A DNA stretch of 25,914 bases, taken from the NCBI RefSeq assembly GCF_035508675.1, contig NZ_DATJMN010000354.1, positions 1 to 25,914 of the forward strand, written 5' to 3'. The DNA is from Dyella_B sp035508675 (GTDB taxonomy: Bacteria > Pseudomonadota > Gammaproteobacteria > Xanthomonadales > Rhodanobacteraceae). Made by a program: the position numbers and the translations under genes. Positions 23,752 through 25,914 of this stretch are shown piece after piece; position 1 is the first letter of the stretch; each line of letters opens with the position of its first letter. The notes below the pieces were generated by a model, which made no database searches, was not told where the DNA came from, and saw only the letters and a list, made by a program, of their open reading frames with translations.

Positions 23752-24807
23752 ATGCCGACTTATCACTATACCGGCCCTGCCGGCCAATCCTACGACCAAC
23801 CTAATCAGGCTGGCGTACTGCTGGTGAACCTTGGCACACCGGACGCCCCGACGGCACGCGCCGTGCGACCGTATCTGGCCGAATTCCTGGGTGATCCGCG
23901 CGTGATCGAGTATCCGCGCTGGCTGTGGTGGCTGATCCTGCACGGCATCATCCTGCGCATCCGGCCGGCGCGCTCGGCCCATGCCTACGCACGGGTGTGG
24001 ACGCCGGAGGGCTCGCCGCTGCGCATCGGTTCGGAGCGACTTGCCGCGGCCCTGCAGGCGCGGCTCGGCCAGACCGCAGCGGGCTCCGTGCGCGTCGCAC
24101 TGGCCATGCGCTACGGCAAGCCTTCGGTACGCGAACAGATCGCGCAGATGCAGCGCGAAGGCGTGCGACGCTTGCTGGTGCTGCCGCTGTATCCACAGTA
24201 CTCGGGCACCTCCACCGGATCAGTCATCGACGCCGTCGCCGATACCTTCAAGCACCTGCGCTGGCCACCAGAGCTGCGCATGATCAACGACTACCACGAT
24301 GATGCCGGCCACATCGACGCGCTGGCGCAGTCCATCGAGCGCTGGTGGGCCGAACACGGCCGCGGGGACAAACTGCTGCTGTCCTTCCATGGCATTCCGC
24401 AGCGCTATGTGGCGGCCGGCGACCCCTACCTGCAGCAGTGCCAGGCTACGGCGCGCCTGCTACGCGAGCGATTGCAGCTGGACGAAGCGCAACTGCTGGT
24501 GAGCTTCCAATCCCGCGTAGGCCGCGAACCCTGGCTGCAGCCGTATACGGATGAAACCGTCAAACGCCTCGCCCGCGAAGGCGTCAAGCGATTGGACGTC
24601 GCCTGCCCCGGCTTCGCCGTGGATTGCCTGGAAACATTGGAAGAAATCGCCATGCAGAACGCCGAGTTCTTTACCGAAGCCGGCGGCGACGCGCTGCGCT
24701 ATATCCCCGCGCTCAACGACAGCAACGAGCAGGTAGCAAGTCTCGCCGCACTGATCGTGCGGCACAGCCAGGGCTGGCCGGAATTTTCGTCGCGCCAAGC
24801 ACCATGA
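23752..24807 (+). CDS. hemH: Ferrochelatase
   Basis: Inserts Fe2+ into protoporphyrin IX, the last step of protoheme synthesis, at the inner face of the membrane. It has 351 residues with this start. The N-terminal VLLVNLGTPDAP is typical. The catalytic His213 lies in LLSFHGIPQRY and Glu294 in DCLETLEE; their 81-residue spacing matches the known pair in B. subtilis (183/264). LPLYPQYSGTSTGSV and FQSRVGREPWLQPYTD are also diagnostic. In-frame ATGs at 23701 and 23713 would lengthen the N-terminus by 17 or 13 residues. None has a strong Shine-Dalgarno, so the start is open. Its stop overlaps the next start by 4 bp. Confidence 0.93.
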   Translation: MPTYHYTGPAGQSYDQPNQAGVLLVNLGTPDAPTARAVRPYLAEFLGDPRVIEYPRWLWWLILHGIILRIRPARSAHAYARVWTPEGSPLRIGSERLAAALQARLGQTAAGSVRVALAMRYGKPSVREQIAQMQREGVRRLLVLPLYPQYSGTSTGSVIDAVADTFKHLRWPPELRMINDYHDDAGHIDALAQSIERWWAEHGRGDKLLLSFHGIPQRYVAAGDPYLQQCQATARLLRERLQLDEAQLLVSFQSRVGREPWLQPYTDETVKRLAREGVKRLDVACPGFAVDCLETLEEIAMQNAEFFTEAGGDALRYIPALNDSNEQVASLAALIVRHSQGWPEFSSRQAP

Positions 24808-25673
24808 TCGAGCGCACGCACGCCGATGCGCCGATCGAACAGCGCATCACCCTGTCGCATCACCTCTCGCTGACCGCCCTGATCTGGGGCGATGCTGCTG
24901 CACCACCGCTGCTGGCCTTGCACGGCTGGCTGGACAACGCCGGCAGCTACGCCTTCCTGGCGCCGAAACTCGCCGCACGCTTTCGCGTGATCGCACTGGA
25001 GTTGCCCGGACACGGACATTCCAGCCATCTGCCGGCCGGCATCAGCTATCACTACGTCGACTACGTCAGCGCCGTACTCAGCGCCGCCGATGCATTAGGC
25101 CTTGAACGCTATGCCCTGCTCGGCCATTCGCTCGGCGCGGGCATCGCCTCGCTCGCTGCCGCGGCCACACCGCAACGCATCGATCGACTGTGGCTGATCG
25201 AAGGGCTTGGCCCACTCGGCGACGACGGCGCCCACACCTTGCAGCGTTTTCGCGACGCCTACGCGGCGCCCGCGCCAAGCAGCAGATCGCTGCGGCTGTT
25301 CGCCAGCGTGGAACAGGCGATCAGCGCGCGCACCATGGCCAGCGGCTTGCGCGCCGAGCTGGCGCGTCCGATCGTGGAACGCGGGCTGGCCGAGGTCGAA
25401 GGCGGCTATCGCTGGCGCAGCGATCCGCGCCTCACGCGACCCAGCGCCGTGCGGCTGGCCGAAGCACAGATTCGCGCCTTGCTGGCCGGCATCGAAACAC
25501 CCACCTCGCTGTTGCTTGCCACACCCATCACGCCCTACCTGCCCAGCGCGATGATGCAAGCGCGTGCGCAGCAGGTACCGCACATTGATGTCACGCATCA
25601 GGAGGGCGGGCATCACTTGCAGCTGGAACACCCGGATGTCGTGGCTGCGTGGGTGTTACGGCATGCGCTGTAA
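24804..25673 (+). CDS. Alpha/beta-fold hydrolase coupled to hemH
   Basis: A 289-residue cytosolic alpha/beta hydrolase of the serine hydrolase-like/MhpC type. The oxyanion motif is LALHGWLDN (38-44 region), the nucleophile is Ser109 in GHSLGAG, and the catalytic His270 or 271 is in EGGHHLQLEHP near the C-terminus. The strand-7 region (SLLLATPITPYLP) lacks the usual Asp/Glu, so the acid member of the triad must come from elsewhere or be missing. The start ATG at 24804 overlaps the hemH stop (ATGA), so translation is coupled. The frame extends upstream to 24624 inside hemH, which is rejected. The substrate is unknown, and the link with haem synthesis is by position only. Confidence 0.85.
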   Translation: MIERTHADAPIEQRITLSHHLSLTALIWGDAAAPPLLALHGWLDNAGSYAFLAPKLAARFRVIALELPGHGHSSHLPAGISYHYVDYVSAVLSAADALGLERYALLGHSLGAGIASLAAAATPQRIDRLWLIEGLGPLGDDGAHTLQRFRDAYAAPAPSSRSLRLFASVEQAISARTMASGLRAELARPIVERGLAEVEGGYRWRSDPRLTRPSAVRLAEAQIRALLAGIETPTSLLLATPITPYLPSAMMQARAQQVPHIDVTHQEGGHHLQLEHPDVVAAWVLRHAL

Positions 25674-25797
25674 ATAAAAGCGCGATTTCCTTGCCAGCGG
25701 CCCCGCACGCATCCAATGCAAAAAGTCAGGCCGCACGCGCATCACGCGTCGCCCGACCCTTACAGACGTCCGCACGCTTACTTGCTACGTTCGCCTC

Positions 25798-25835
25798 GTC
25801 ATCGACGCCGTCGTTCGTGGCGCAACGTCGATGAC
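25798..25835. other. Perfect 10-bp inverted repeat in the non-coding right end
   Basis: GTCATCGACG (25798-25807) pairs with CGTCGATGAC (25826-25835), with a further GCC/GGC match inside the 18-nt spacer. It lies in 25674-25914, which otherwise shows no credible gene. The window ends in CAGTAGGA, which could be the ribosome-binding site of a gene just outside. No T tract follows, so an operator or mRNA hairpin is as likely as a terminator. Confidence 0.45.
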
Positions 25836-25914
25836 CCTTGCAGCAATGCTTGGAGAAGCGCGGATCGTGAGAGTTGGCGCTCCCACGACCCGCTGACCAC
25901 AACCAACAGTAGGA

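Noticed and set aside
1..25914. CRISPR arrays, tRNA or rRNA genes, intact insertion sequences
   Set aside because: No regularly spaced repeats, no cloverleaf-like conserved arms, no rRNA-like stretches and no transposase motifs were seen on either strand.

Overview
The window looks like a chromosomal stretch from a GC-rich gammaproteobacterium of the Xanthomonadales/Lysobacterales, most likely the Rhodanobacteraceae (Dyella, Rhodanobacter, Luteibacter or Frateuria type). That placement is inferred from the family mix (a GH17 membrane protein, an NDUFA9-like protein next to cca, a cytochrome c4/DsbA/EEP cluster beside engB) and from REP-type intergenic repeats. No database search was possible. 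Almost everything is core or near-core gene content. I see no prophage, intact insertion sequence, CRISPR array, tRNA or rRNA gene.

Layout. Positions 1-359 hold the terminator of an upstream gene, a 168-bp near-palindromic repeat that may be a MITE, and one REP unit. Then come a CopD-family membrane protein, ispA (farnesyl diphosphate synthase) and a large membrane protein of the misnamed 'site-specific recombinase' (Gcr) family, all on +. A minus-strand pair follows: bioD and a small unknown gene. msrC (+) converges with and overlaps engB (-). Divergent from engB is an envelope redox cluster on +: cytochrome c4, a lipoprotein DsbA-like oxidoreductase, a second DsbA, an EEP-family hydrolase and a small membrane protein. 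The small membrane protein's 3' end overlaps a convergent GH17 membrane protein (-). Divergent from that, on +, are slt, an NDUFA9-like protein, cca and a YfhO-like membrane protein. A REP inverted pair (REPIN) lies between convergent yfhO-like and midA. The minus-strand group SYLF lipid-binding protein, tatA, tatB, tatC and midA is compact. The divergent pair hemH and an alpha/beta hydrolase closes the window.

How the genes fit together. Several blocks serve the cell envelope and respiration. Tat exports folded cofactor proteins, the two DsbA-like proteins make periplasmic disulfides, cytochrome c4 carries electrons, hemH makes its haem, and the MidA and NDUFA9-like proteins belong to families linked to complex I. 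Slt and the GH17 protein act on periplasmic glycans. ATGA stop/start overlaps (EEP/small membrane protein, hemH/hydrolase, tatC/midA) point to translational coupling.

No wholly new multi-gene system is evident. The best unexplained signals are non-coding. They are: (i) the 168-bp palindromic element with CTAG ends; (ii) a near-consensus sigma-70 promoter and a strongly structured leader of about 136 nt, with a terminator-like hairpin, between engB and cytochrome c4; (iii) a 45-bp near-palindrome in front of the lipoprotein DsbA gene; and (iv) a REP family, one copy of which supplies a spurious ATG for the copD gene.
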